Assembly (NCBI GenBank): GCA_002385485.1
Contig: DGDP01000038.1
Coordinates: 22,682 to 47,168, forward strand
Direction of reading: 5' to 3'
Source of the DNA: Acetomicrobium sp. UBA3949
Lineage (GTDB): Bacteria > Synergistota > Synergistia > Synergistales > Acetomicrobiaceae
Length of the DNA: 24,487 nt
In this document: in pieces, positions 15,174 through 22,515 of the stretch
How the letters are laid out: every line of letters begins with the position of its first letter
Numbering within the stretch: position 1 is the first letter of the stretch
Notes under the pieces: generated by a model
The model's database searches: none
Seen by the model: the letters and a program-made list of their open reading frames with translations, nothing else
What the model was told of the DNA's origin: nothing
Position numbers and translations under genes: made by a program

Positions 15174-16532
15174 ATGTATGATGTGGTAATTAAAGGTGGC
15201 AAAATAGTGGGTAGCCCCTTTGGAACGATTGAAGGGGATATCGGCATCGCAGGCGAATGCATAGCGGCGATAGGTTCTGGTTTAAAAGGAAAACATGTTG
15301 TCGATGCCTCTGGCAAACTCGTGTTGCCGGGCGCGATAGATGCTCATGTTCACATGGAGCTTCCCGTTTCGGGCACCCGTTCGAGCGATGATTTCGCTTC
15401 CGGCACAAAAGCTGCAGCCTGTGGCGGAGTCACGACCGTCATAGATTTTACGGTGGGCGACAGAGATTCAACCCTTCCTGAAGATATAGAAAGCAGGCTC
15501 GATGAAGCCGAAAAATCCTACATCGATTATACGTTTCACGCCGAGATTATCGGTTGGCACAGATCCAGGTCGTGGGAGATCTTGAAGGCAATGCAAATGG
15601 GAGTTACCAGTTTTAAGTTTTTCACTGCCTACAGCTCCTCCGGCAGAAGGACTGACAGAGGAGCGCTTTTCGATGCCTTTGAGACGATTGGCGACCTGGG
15701 AGCATTGGCCATAGTACATGCAGAAGACGAGGAGATAATTGACCACATCGTTAGTTCATTGGATCCTAGTGAGATCGGCGATATGAGTACTCTGGCCAAG
15801 GCGAGGCCACCTCTTTGCGAAGCCCTGGCAGTAGGCGATGTAATTTACTTGGCGGAAAGGGCAAACACCAAGGTGCATATAGTGCATTTATCCTCCGCTT
15901 TAGGTTTGGAGGCTTTCAAGAGAGCCAGGAGCTTTTATTCAAATGCGACAGCTGAGACATGTCCCCAATATCTCCTGCTTACGAAGGAAGTATATGAGGG
16001 TATGGAGGGCCACTTATACTCCGCTTCTCCCGCATTGAGGACCTCCATGGACGCTCAGGCTCTCTGGGAAGGCATCAGCAGCGGAGATATTTCCTTGATA
16101 GCGACGGATCACTGTCCCTTTACTAGAGAGCAAAAAAGCTGGAAGAATAACTTTCTCGACCTGCCCTACGGTTTGCCCGGTGTGGAGACTTCGCTGCCTT
16201 TATTCTTCAGCGAAGGCGTCTTAAAACGAGGCATTTCCCTCGAGGTCATGGTGAAGCTTTTTGCGGAAAATCCAGCCAGGATATATGGCCTTTTTCCCAG
16301 AAAAGGGGCGCTTCAAATTGGATCAGATGCCGATATAACAATTCTGGATCCCAATCAAGAATGGACAATAAGTTCCAATAATTTGCATATGAATACGGAC
16401 TTTTCGCCCTACGAAGGAATGACGATAAAGGGCAAAGTCTGTACTACATTATCGCGAGGTGAAGTGATATACGATAATGGTCTTTTTAAAGCAAGAGAAG
16501 GAAGGGGAAAATTTTTGGGTCGAAGCATATGA
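15174..16532 (+). CDS. Dihydropyrimidinase / D-hydantoinase family amidohydrolase
   Basis: This cytoplasmic cyclic-amide hydrolase opens dihydropyrimidine or 5-substituted hydantoin rings. It is a binuclear-metal TIM barrel of 452 residues. Visible ligands are His58 and His60 (DAHVHME), the carboxylated-lysine candidate Lys148 (VTSFKFFTAY), His182 (VHAEDEE), His238 (HIVHLS) and Asp312 (ATDHCPF). SSDDFASGTKAAACGGVTT is characteristic of the hydantoinase branch over dihydroorotases. ATG 15174 is preferred: it follows GGGGG 8 nt upstream and begins MYDVVIKGG, the usual family start; ATG 15138 would add 12 unlikely residues. It stands alone, without a carbamoylase or dihydropyrimidine dehydrogenase beside it, so the substrate is uncertain. 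Confidence 0.9.
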   Translation: MYDVVIKGGKIVGSPFGTIEGDIGIAGECIAAIGSGLKGKHVVDASGKLVLPGAIDAHVHMELPVSGTRSSDDFASGTKAAACGGVTTVIDFTVGDRDSTLPEDIESRLDEAEKSYIDYTFHAEIIGWHRSRSWEILKAMQMGVTSFKFFTAYSSSGRRTDRGALFDAFETIGDLGALAIVHAEDEEIIDHIVSSLDPSEIGDMSTLAKARPPLCEALAVGDVIYLAERANTKVHIVHLSSALGLEAFKRARSFYSNATAETCPQYLLLTKEVYEGMEGHLYSASPALRTSMDAQALWEGISSGDISLIATDHCPFTREQKSWKNNFLDLPYGLPGVETSLPLFFSEGVLKRGISLEVMVKLFAENPARIYGLFPRKGALQIGSDADITILDPNQEWTISSNNLHMNTDFSPYEGMTIKGKVCTTLSRGEVIYDNGLFKAREGRGKFLGRSI

Positions 16533-16565
16533 TCCTTTCAAATAAAGCTTCACAAATTCTTGGCC

Positions 16566-16787
16566 TTAACCTCTGAAAGACATCCTGGTGAAGGGGTGTT
16601 TTGGTGAAGTGCAAGAATCTAAAAGGTAGTAGATAAATCTAGGTCTTCCAGAGCGCCCATCTTGGTATTTGGGTTCTTTGGAAGCCAAGCCTGACATTGC
16701 TAGATATTCCAGGTACCTATGAGCAGTAGGGTAGGAAAGGTCGGTTTTCTCTACAACATCTTGGATGGTAGCGCCTTTAGAATTATG
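16566..16787 (-). pseudogene. Winged-helix regulator remnant, start lost
   Basis: Read on the minus strand, 73 codons are open between a TAG (16790-16788) and a TAA (16568-16566), with no start codon near the 5' end. The translation begins SKGATIQDVVEKTDLSY and continues PTAHRYLEYLAMSGLASKE, a helix-turn-helix followed by its third-helix tail. A basic GRSGRPRFIYYL wing comes next, then about 19 more residues. This looks like the DNA-binding half of a winged-helix transcription factor whose front end was lost at a point 6 bp from the fru-operon terminator. It sits in the 323-bp gap between the hydantoinase gene and the fru operon, which otherwise holds only that terminator. A functional short protein is unlikely without a start codon. 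Confidence 0.6.
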
Positions 16788-16792
16788 CTAAC

Positions 16793-16841
16793 TTAAACAA
16801 ACAAAGAGGCGCCCTTTGCGGACACCTCTTTGTTTGTTTAA
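16793..16841 (-). terminator. Strong intrinsic terminator of the fru operon
   Basis: Two 22-base arms (16793-16814 and 16820-16841) pair with two G-T wobbles around a 5-base loop. On the minus strand the 3' arm ends in TTTGTTTGTTTAA, supplying the U-rich run. It lies 14 bp after the PTS EIIBC stop codon and directly abuts the winged-helix remnant. Confidence 0.85.
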
Positions 16842-16855
16842 GGCATGTTTAGCTT

Positions 16856-18226
16856 TTATTGTTTCCTGGGTTTCAGTGCGCTTACCAAGGCAGCCGTTAC
16901 TAGAGTTCCGGCGATTATGGCTATTATATAAAACCCAAGATTTCCGACGGCATTCGGGATGGGAAGGACGAAAATACCTCCATGGGGAGCTCTGAGGGTG
17001 CAGCGGAAGAACATGGAAAGTGCTCCAGTGACGGCTGAGCCGGCAATGATTGAGGGTATTACCCTCAAAGGATCGGCAGCGGCAAAGGGTATAGCTCCTT
17101 CAGTTATAAAGGACACTCCAAGGACCGCTGCGGCTTTGCCGGCTTCCCTTTCTTCTTTCGTGAACTTATTTTTTGCGATGAACGTGGCTAAAGCAATTCC
17201 CAATGGAGGCGTCATGCCTGCGGCCATAACCGCGGCCATGGGCTCGAAAGTGTTACTCCCAAGAAGACCCACCGCAAAGGCGTAAGCTGCCTTATTGACG
17301 GGGCCTCCCATATCGACGGCCATCATTGCTCCAAGTATCAATCCCAAAATAGCCGCGTTAGCGGTGCTCATATTGTTAAGGCTCACAGTAAGCCAGTCCA
17401 TTATACCTTTTACCGGCGTGCCTATAACGTATATCATGAGCAATCCCGTTGCCAGAGAAGATAAAAGAGGCAGGACTAAAACGGGCATAAGCCCCTCCAG
17501 GCTTTTCGGGAGTTTTATGGATTTTTTAAGCCCAAGCGTAATATAACCGGCGATAAAACCTGCCAATATGCCCCCTAGAAAACCTGCGCCTATTTGATTG
17601 GCGAGCATGCCGCCTATAAAGCCGGGGGTTAGACCGGGTCGATCGGCTATGGAGTAGGCTATGTAGCCGGCTAGCACGGGAACCATCAGTGCAAACGCGG
17701 CTCCGCCTCCAATGCTCATCAACGCTGCTGCCAAGCTGCCTTCTTCTTCTGCAGCATGTATTCCGAAGGCGAAGGAGAGGGCAATGCACAGCCCTCCGGC
17801 CACAACTATGGGGATTATGTGGGACACACCAGTCATTAGATGCTTATATACTCCAGACCTTTGTGCCGATCGCTGAGCCTTCATCTCCTCTATCTTGGCG
17901 ACCTCTTTTTCCATGGTAACCGTGGCTTTCTTTAATGCCTCATTTATCACGGCAACACCGTCTTTGATCGCTATTCCCGTAGATGTCATGTATATTGGTT
18001 TCCCTGCGAACCTCTCGGTATTTACGTTTGTGTCGGCTGCGATGATGACGATGTCAGCTTGGGCTATATCTTCATCCGTTAGCTTATTCTCGGAACCCGC
18101 CGACCCCATTGTCTCGACCTTGATTTCGTGGCCTAACTTTTGTGCTCCAACCTTCAAAGATTCTGCTGCCATGTAAGTATGGGCAATTCCTGTCGGGCAA
18201 GCTGTTACAGCAACTATCTTTGCCAT
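16856..18226 (-). CDS. fruA: PTS fructose transporter subunit EIIBC
   Basis: This is the membrane permease of the fructose phosphotransferase system: it imports fructose and phosphorylates it to fructose 1-phosphate. Domain order is EIIB (about 1-100), with phosphorylated Cys10 in VTACPTGIAHTYMAA, a charged linker (about 100-125), then EIIC (about 126-456). EIIC has some nine hydrophobic segments, GGPVNKAAYAF and the fructose-family SFITEGAIPFAAADP motif. The 456-residue form lacks a fused EIIA, which is encoded upstream as a separate protein. AGGAGG lies 8 nt before ATG 18226. It is the last gene of the operon, followed by a strong terminator. Confidence 0.94.
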   Translation of the reverse strand: MAKIVAVTACPTGIAHTYMAAESLKVGAQKLGHEIKVETMGSAGSENKLTDEDIAQADIVIIAADTNVNTERFAGKPIYMTSTGIAIKDGVAVINEALKKATVTMEKEVAKIEEMKAQRSAQRSGVYKHLMTGVSHIIPIVVAGGLCIALSFAFGIHAAEEEGSLAAALMSIGGGAAFALMVPVLAGYIAYSIADRPGLTPGFIGGMLANQIGAGFLGGILAGFIAGYITLGLKKSIKLPKSLEGLMPVLVLPLLSSLATGLLMIYVIGTPVKGIMDWLTVSLNNMSTANAAILGLILGAMMAVDMGGPVNKAAYAFAVGLLGSNTFEPMAAVMAAGMTPPLGIALATFIAKNKFTKEEREAGKAAAVLGVSFITEGAIPFAAADPLRVIPSIIAGSAVTGALSMFFRCTLRAPHGGIFVLPIPNAVGNLGFYIIAIIAGTLVTAALVSALKPRKQ

Positions 18227-18245
18227 CTTTGTTTCCTCCTTCCCT

Positions 18246-18710
18246 CTAACTCATCTGTTCTTCTTGTTTTTCGATGACGTCCAAGACATCCCGGGGAGAC
18301 TTGGCGTTTCTCAGAGACTCCCTGAAATTTTCGTGCATAAGCAACCTTGCGAGCTTAGAAAGGGCTTGCAGATAAACTTTATCCGCATCCTTTGGCGCAG
18401 CGATCAGAAAGAAGATGTCGGCCTTTGTCCCGTCGAGGGATGCTACGTCTATCCCTTGGGCGGTCCTGGCCATAGCTAGGCCGGCAGACTTTACTGCTTC
18501 GGATTTAGCGTGAGGTATGGCAACTCCGAATCCGACTCCTGTAGTCCCCTGTTTTTCCCTTTCGGCTACATCCTTTAAATATGCCTCTACATCTTCGACT
18601 ATCCCATCCTCATACATCTTGTTTGTCAGAGCCTTCCAGACATCCTCCTTTGCGTCGGCCGTTAAATCGAGCAGTATCCTTCCTTCCGATAATAAATCTT
18701 TGATATTCAT
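18246..18710 (-). CDS. PTS fructose-type EIIA domain protein
   Basis: This is the cytoplasmic phosphocarrier that takes phosphate from HPr and passes it to Cys10 of the EIIBC protein. The 154-residue protein is a stand-alone EIIA of the fructose/mannitol (PTS-EIIA type 2) family, with the active-site His67 in GFGVAIPHAKS and the LLSEGRILLDL N-terminus. No HPr-like domain is fused, so it differs from the enterobacterial FruB. The frame is open further upstream, but ATG 18710, with AGGAGG 7 nt before it, gives the normal start. Its ATG overlaps the fruK stop as ATGA. Neither HPr nor Enzyme I is encoded in this window. Confidence 0.93.
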   Translation of the reverse strand: MNIKDLLSEGRILLDLTADAKEDVWKALTNKMYEDGIVEDVEAYLKDVAEREKQGTTGVGFGVAIPHAKSEAVKSAGLAMARTAQGIDVASLDGTKADIFFLIAAPKDADKVYLQALSKLARLLMHENFRESLRNAKSPRDVLDVIEKQEEQMS

Positions 18711-19651
18711 ATCTTGACCTCCTTTACGGAAATTTCCCCAATAACGGACAGGACTCTTTCCCGTGTCGTTCGTTCCGTTCCCAATTTTGTGAGGGCACAC
18801 AGGGAAAAGGCCGTCGCTAGTTTAGCCCGTTCCAATAGATCTTCTCCTTTTACCGCACCTGCAATTAAACCGGTCACCATCGCATCCCCGGCGCCAACAG
18901 TGGTCAAAACGTCGATCTTGGGAGGTATGGCCTGTATGAGGGTGTGGTCTTCAGCGAAAAAAGCTCCCTTCTCGCCCATGGAGAGACATACGGTTTTGAT
19001 ACCCAGGGAAAGCAGTTTTTTTAAGCCCTCTACGATTTGGTCGAAGGAGGGATTTGAGAGGCCAAAAATCTCGCAAAATTCTGCGATGTTGGGCTTTATG
19101 AGGTCAGGCTTAGATTTCAAGGCTTTTTTCAATGCGGGGCCACTCGTGTCTAAAGCTACAAATTTGCCCAGGGATTTAAGTATGGATGTAACTTCGGCAA
19201 AAAAATCGTTGTCGATGCCGGGAGGAAGGCTGCCACAGAGGGCGAAATAATCGTTATTTTCGGCCAATCGTGTTAATCTCTTTTGTAAATTAGCACGCAC
19301 TTTTTCGTTGCATTGAAGCCCGGGAAAATTTATGTCCGTTATCTCCTTTTTTTGCTCGTCAACGATCTTGATGTTGGTGCGCGATTCTCCGTCTAAAAGC
19401 ACGAATTCGTCTTTTATACCTCTGGCTGCAAGGAAGTTCTCGAACAACTCTTTGTTGTGCTTGCCCAGAAAACCTGTAGCAGCTACTCCTTCTATGCCGT
19501 AGTCCTTTAAAAAAGAAGCCACATTGAAACCCTTGCCCCCGACGTCTTTGCGCTCCTTTTTGACTCTGTTTACCCTTCCTGCCGTGAAGTTAGGGATAAA
19601 TATAGTGTGGTCTATTGCAGGGTTTGGGGTGACCGTGACGATAGATGTCAC
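18707..19651 (-). CDS. fruK: 1-phosphofructokinase
   Basis: This PfkB/ribokinase-family kinase phosphorylates fructose 1-phosphate, the product of the PTS, to fructose 1,6-bisphosphate (EC 2.7.1.56). The 314-residue protein carries TPNPAIDHTI at the N-terminus, the sugar-binding DVGGKGFNVA (37-46), CGSLPPGI (139-146) and the C-terminal anion-hole TTVGAGDAMVTG with catalytic Asp256. The start is GTG, overlapping the regulator's TGA (GTGA), with GGGAG upstream; the stop overlaps the EIIA start. FruK over a tagatose-6-phosphate kinase is chosen because of the fructose PTS partners. Confidence 0.93.
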   Translation of the reverse strand: MTSIVTVTPNPAIDHTIFIPNFTAGRVNRVKKERKDVGGKGFNVASFLKDYGIEGVAATGFLGKHNKELFENFLAARGIKDEFVLLDGESRTNIKIVDEQKKEITDINFPGLQCNEKVRANLQKRLTRLAENNDYFALCGSLPPGIDNDFFAEVTSILKSLGKFVALDTSGPALKKALKSKPDLIKPNIAEFCEIFGLSNPSFDQIVEGLKKLLSLGIKTVCLSMGEKGAFFAEDHTLIQAIPPKIDVLTTVGAGDAMVTGLIAGAVKGEDLLERAKLATAFSLCALTKLGTERTTRERVLSVIGEISVKEVKI

Positions 19652-20421
19652 CTTTCATCGCTCCCTTCGCTAGCGATAATTACTTTTACCTTTCTTTTTA
19701 ATTGCTCGACCTTTCTTTCATCTCCCTTGTCGTCGGTGATGAACAAATCAAGTTCATCGAGATCACATATCTTGCACAAGCCCTCCAGGCCTATCTTTGA
19801 ATGGTCTGCGACGAGCATCTTTTTTTTGCCGGCGAAGAGCATATGACGCTTTGTTTCGGCTTCCGTCATATTTGGCGTGGTAACGCCGAAATCGGCGTCA
19901 ATGGCATTTGCTGCCAGAAAGACCTTGTCAAAGCGAAGGGCCTTTAACGCTTGGTTGGTCAAAAATCCGACGAGGGATCGGGGGCCCTTTCGCAGGATTC
20001 CGCCCAATAACCAAACCTCTACCGAAGGATCATCGAGGAATACATTTGCAACATCTATGCAGTTGGTGGCGACTGTCACATTGCGTCCGCGAAGGTTTGA
20101 GGCGATCTGCAGGGTAGTGGTGCCAGCGTCAAGCAGCACGGTTTCTCCTTCTTTTACTAAGGATGCGGCCATTTTCCCGATAGCTGCCTTGAGGTTGAGG
20201 TTTTGAATTTCCTTATCTTGAAAGGTGGGTTCAAGGCCATAATTGGGAGGAACGGCCCCGCCGTGAGTCCGCTTGAGCAGGTTCATGTCTTCAAGTACTG
20301 CCAGGTCCCGACGTATCGTAGCCTCGGAGACGCCGAACTCTTGAACCAGGTCTGCCACGTATATGGGAGCACCCGATTTGATCTTGCTTACTATGGCGGC
20401 CCTTCTTTCCTCTACGAACAT
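19648..20421 (-). CDS. fruR: DeoR-family transcriptional regulator of the fructose operon
   Basis: This is a DNA-binding repressor that, in homologous systems, responds to a phosphorylated sugar, most likely fructose 1-phosphate. The DeoR helix-turn-helix spans about residues 1-57 (VADLVQEFGVSEATIRRDLAVLE, then KRTHGGAV). The C-terminal sugar-phosphate sensor domain has DAGTTTLQIA, TNCIDVAN and LVADHSKIG. I choose ATG 20421, which gives the family-typical MFVEERR start and has AAGGTG 6 nt upstream; GTG 20430 and ATG 20427 overlap that site. As the first gene of fruR-fruK-EIIA-EIIBC it sits just behind four tandem decamer repeats, so it probably autoregulates the whole operon. Confidence 0.92.
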   Translation of the reverse strand: MFVEERRAAIVSKIKSGAPIYVADLVQEFGVSEATIRRDLAVLEDMNLLKRTHGGAVPPNYGLEPTFQDKEIQNLNLKAAIGKMAASLVKEGETVLLDAGTTTLQIASNLRGRNVTVATNCIDVANVFLDDPSVEVWLLGGILRKGPRSLVGFLTNQALKALRFDKVFLAANAIDADFGVTTPNMTEAETKRHMLFAGKKKMLVADHSKIGLEGLCKICDLDELDLFITDDKGDERKVEQLKRKVKVIIASEGSDER

Positions 20422-20430
20422 CGCCATCAC

Positions 20431-20470
20431 CTTGATTGTTTTTGATCATTTATGATCGTTTGTGATCATT
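20431..20470 (-). promoter_or_regulatory. Four tandem 10-bp repeats, probable FruR operator
   Basis: On the plus strand the four consecutive decamers are cTTGATtgTT, tTTGATcaTT, tATGATcgTT and tGTGATcaTT, in perfect 10-bp phase. In the gene direction they follow AAYRATCANN. Spacing of one helical turn places all copies on the same face of the DNA. They run from inside the -10 box to the ribosome-binding site of fruR, an ideal place for repression. DeoR-family proteins are known to use short repeated operators; that this is FruR's site is inferred. Confidence 0.75.
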
Positions 20471-20496
20471 ATATTACGCCTCTTTCAAAAATGCAA
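20468..20496 (-). promoter_or_regulatory. Sigma-70-type promoter of the fru operon
   Basis: On the minus strand TTGCAT (20496-20491) is followed by a 17-base spacer and a perfect TATAAT (20473-20468). The expected transcription start is near 20461, inside the second decamer repeat, leaving a leader of about 40 nt before ATG 20421. Confidence 0.75.
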
Positions 20497-20520
20497 TATC
20501 CTTTTGTAGAAAGTTGATGA

Positions 20521-20561
20521 AAAAATAAAAAAGGACAGACGATGCTTAAGACGTCTGTCCT
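20521..20561 (-). terminator. Intrinsic terminator of the surface-glycan operon
   Basis: On the minus strand AGGACAGACG (20561-20552) and CGTCTGTCCT (20541-20532) form a 10-bp perfect stem around a 10-base loop, followed by TTTTTATTTTT. It lies 39 bp after the last minus-strand reading frame (20601) and separates that block from the fru promoter. Confidence 0.87.
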
Positions 20562-20600
20562 GCTTTTAGTATTTTAATTAATGGGGGTTTCGTTATTGTT

Positions 20601-21334
20601 CTATTGCGATCGTTGCTCACAGGTGATGAGCAACCAACCTCCATACAGGTCCTTTGCGGTGATGTGTATTTCCGATAGTCTCAATACATCTGATACCAAG
20701 CCTACATTGCCTGCCCGAAGCAACACTGCTGGCGTTTTGCCATTGCGAAACGCTGCAATGACCTTTTCTGACAGCTGGTCCGACATACTGGGGTTTATGT
20801 GATCCAATATCTCATTTTTATAGAAGGCAAGGCCGTTCAGCTTTTTATCGTAGACTACAAGAAGCTGAAAACTCCTGGCAGCGACGGCTTTATCAATGCT
20901 CGCGCTAAGCCTTTTCATGTAGTGGGGTGAGGAGACGACGGAAGTGCCCGAAAGGGCCTTGAGCGCCATGACGAAGATGCAACCGGATATGGCAAGGATT
21001 CGTATTATGCTTCTTTTTTTATCACGTTGAGATCTAAAAAAGCCGCCAGTGCCTGTCCCATGATCAAGGACAGGAGAAGAAAAAGCGGCAATATGTAAAG
21101 CTGGAGCTTAGACTTAGCCATGAAAAATAGGACCAGCGACAGCAGTTGAAGGCCAAGCAGTGTCGGCTCAAGGTGATTCCCGCTGCGCAACATCTCGCGG
21201 GCCACTTCAACGTATCTTCCTTCGGTGGTCTCGTATAAGCCTCTGCTTCCCTGAAAGGCTATGGAGGCAAGCAATGACAAAAGGACTACGAAGAGGATTT
21301 GCTTGCGTGAGGAGGTTTTACTTTGCGTGGACAA
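20601..21334 (-). pseudogene. GT39/ArnT-like glycosyltransferase with internal deletion and frameshift
   Basis: Reading on the minus strand from TTG 21334, the protein begins like a lipid-linked-sugar glycosyltransferase (a membrane helix, then GLYETTEGRYVEVAREML), but at about residue 60 it jumps to SKLQLYILPLFLLLSLIMG, a segment that lies several hundred residues later in intact relatives. The reading frame then stops at TAA 21007-21005, just after a run of seven A (21020-21014). Adding one A would join it to the second open frame, which continues as KKRSIIRILAISGC and onward through a 122-residue soluble tail ending at 20601. Two independent lesions indicate a dead gene. The family normally transfers a sugar from a polyprenyl phosphate to lipid A or a similar acceptor. 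It overlaps the upstream LAB_N gene by 17 bp. Confidence 0.75.
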
Positions 21335-21500
21335 TTTCTTTGCGTTCTCTTAGGATAAAGTATATGTTTCGTATGTAGATGAATACCCCACTGGCCTGCC
21401 CAACCATGAAAACGGGGTCATGCCTTGCTGCAGCATATATGAAAAGCAGTATCCCCCCTACGAGGCTCAATATCCAAAAGGGAAAGGAGAGCTTAATCAT
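21318..21500 (-). CDS. LAB_N-domain membrane protein, N-terminally short
   Basis: This 60-residue protein matches the second half of the lipid-A-disaccharide-synthase N-terminal (LAB_N) domain: FWILSLVGGILLFIYAAARHDPVF, then MVGQASGVFIYIRNIYF. The usual first membrane helix and its GQ..F..RF..QW motif are absent. In-frame reading upstream meets a stop within 33 bp, inside the end of the dehydratase gene. Intact stand-alone LAB_N proteins of about 90-110 residues often sit beside GT39 glycosyltransferases, and here the neighbour is the broken GT39, so this gene may be decayed as well. ATG 21500 has only a weak AAGAG ribosome-binding site, 7 bp after the dehydratase stop codon. Confidence 0.62.
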   Translation of the reverse strand: MIKLSFPFWILSLVGGILLFIYAAARHDPVFMVGQASGVFIYIRNIYFILRERKEIVHAK

Positions 21501-21507
21501 GGTTCTC

Positions 21508-22515
21508 TTAATGCGCAGGTACCGGCTTTAATTTGTTACTGTCAAGGCCCGCCTGTAACTTTTGGCGCCAATACTGCAACATATCCCTTACAGTGGTGGC
21601 AAGATCATGTTTGGGCCTCCAGCCTGTGGCTAATATGAGCTTTGACGAATCCCCCAGTATTATGGGTTCGTCTTTAGGCCGCAGCAGCATCGAGTCTATT
21701 TGCACATCGAAGGAAGTATTCAGCTCTTTCTCAATGATTTCTATAATCTCATTAACTGCATATGCTTTCTGGGCACTGATGTTGTAAGCTTCGCCAGGCA
21801 TGCCCCTTTGGGCAAGCAAGATAAGGGCGGAAACCAAGTCCCTGACGTCAAGTATAGCCCTGCGGCTTTTTGTGTTTCCTACCCGAAGCATGGGTGGGAT
21901 GTTGCCCTTTTCTATCTGGGTTGCTCTAAAGGTCAGATCTGAACATACGTCGCCCGTTTTTCTCGGCCCCGTTGTGTTAAATATCCTGGCCCTTATGCCT
22001 TTGATGCCCCATGTGGCCCAATATTGATATGTAAGGAGATCTTGGGCGGCCTTACTTACTCCGTACGGATGCAGGGGGAGCAAGGCGTGGTCTTCACTTA
22101 TTGGGACCTCTTGCTCGCTTACGTAGCCGTAAGCGGCGCTGGAGCATGCCACGACCACCGTAGGGTCGTAGAAATCTTTGGCTTGTATGAGTTTTATCGC
22201 CTCGAATAAATTTGCAGTGCCTATGACGTTTGTCTCCAAGGTCTCTTGAGGCCTGTCCCACGAGACGGCAGGGAAGCTTTGGGCTGCCAGATGATATATG
22301 AAATTTGGCCTGTATCGTTCGACAATTCTGTAGAGATCCTCGAAGTAGCGTACATCCGTCTCCACAAATATGGCCTTCCCCTCGATTTCTTTCATATCAA
22401 TCGTAGGTTTGTAGTAAGAAGCTATGATATTGTCTTTTCCCGCAAGGCAAGAGAGCCTGTCTATGAGATGACTTCCTATCATTCCGCCGGCTCCTGTTAT
22501 TAATATCAAGATCAT
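21508..22515 (-). CDS. NAD(P)-dependent GDP-sugar dehydratase/epimerase (extended SDR)
   Basis: This nucleotide-sugar modifying enzyme resembles GDP-mannose 4,6-dehydratases. The Rossmann motif TGAGGMIGSHL is at 7-17, YHLAAQSFPAVSW around 74-86, the catalytic Ser125/Ser126 region in ACSSAAYG, and Tyr151-Lys155 in YGVSK. NTTGPRKTGDVCSDLTFRA is a stretch shared with GDP-mannose dehydratase-like proteins. Length is 335 residues. Its ATG overlaps the stop of the kinase gene (ATGA) and GGAGGTG lies 2-8 nt upstream. Next to a heptose-7-phosphate-kinase-like gene, a GDP-heptose 4,6-dehydratase (DmhA-like) role is an attractive inference, but GDP-mannose dehydratase or a general epimerase remain possible. 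Confidence 0.82.
   Translation of the reverse strand: MILILITGAGGMIGSHLIDRLSCLAGKDNIIASYYKPTIDMKEIEGKAIFVETDVRYFEDLYRIVERYRPNFIYHLAAQSFPAVSWDRPQETLETNVIGTANLFEAIKLIQAKDFYDPTVVVACSSAAYGYVSEQEVPISEDHALLPLHPYGVSKAAQDLLTYQYWATWGIKGIRARIFNTTGPRKTGDVCSDLTFRATQIEKGNIPPMLRVGNTKSRRAILDVRDLVSALILLAQRGMPGEAYNISAQKAYAVNEIIEIIEKELNTSFDVQIDSMLLRPKDEPIILGDSSKLILATGWRPKHDLATTVRDMLQYWRQKLQAGLDSNKLKPVPAH

Noticed and set aside
15190..15746. Minus-strand frames over the hydantoinase gene
   Set aside because: Shadows of a clear, full-length amidohydrolase with all metal ligands.
18714..19250. 178-codon plus-strand frame over fruK
   Set aside because: Antisense shadow of 1-phosphofructokinase, which has all family motifs and stop/start overlaps with both neighbours.
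20431..20470. CRISPR-like or microsatellite array
   Set aside because: Only four 10-bp units with no spacers, located exactly at a promoter; an operator is the better explanation.
20601..20969. Independent 122-residue protein in its own right
   Set aside because: The frame stays open upstream of its ATG through a membrane helix up to the A7 run, where one added A joins it to the preceding GT39 fragment, so it is better read as the tail of that broken gene.
21160..21378. Plus-strand frame in the decayed GT39 region, considered as a newly arisen gene
   Set aside because: No ribosome-binding site or motif; the minus strand shows recognisable GT39 fragments in order.
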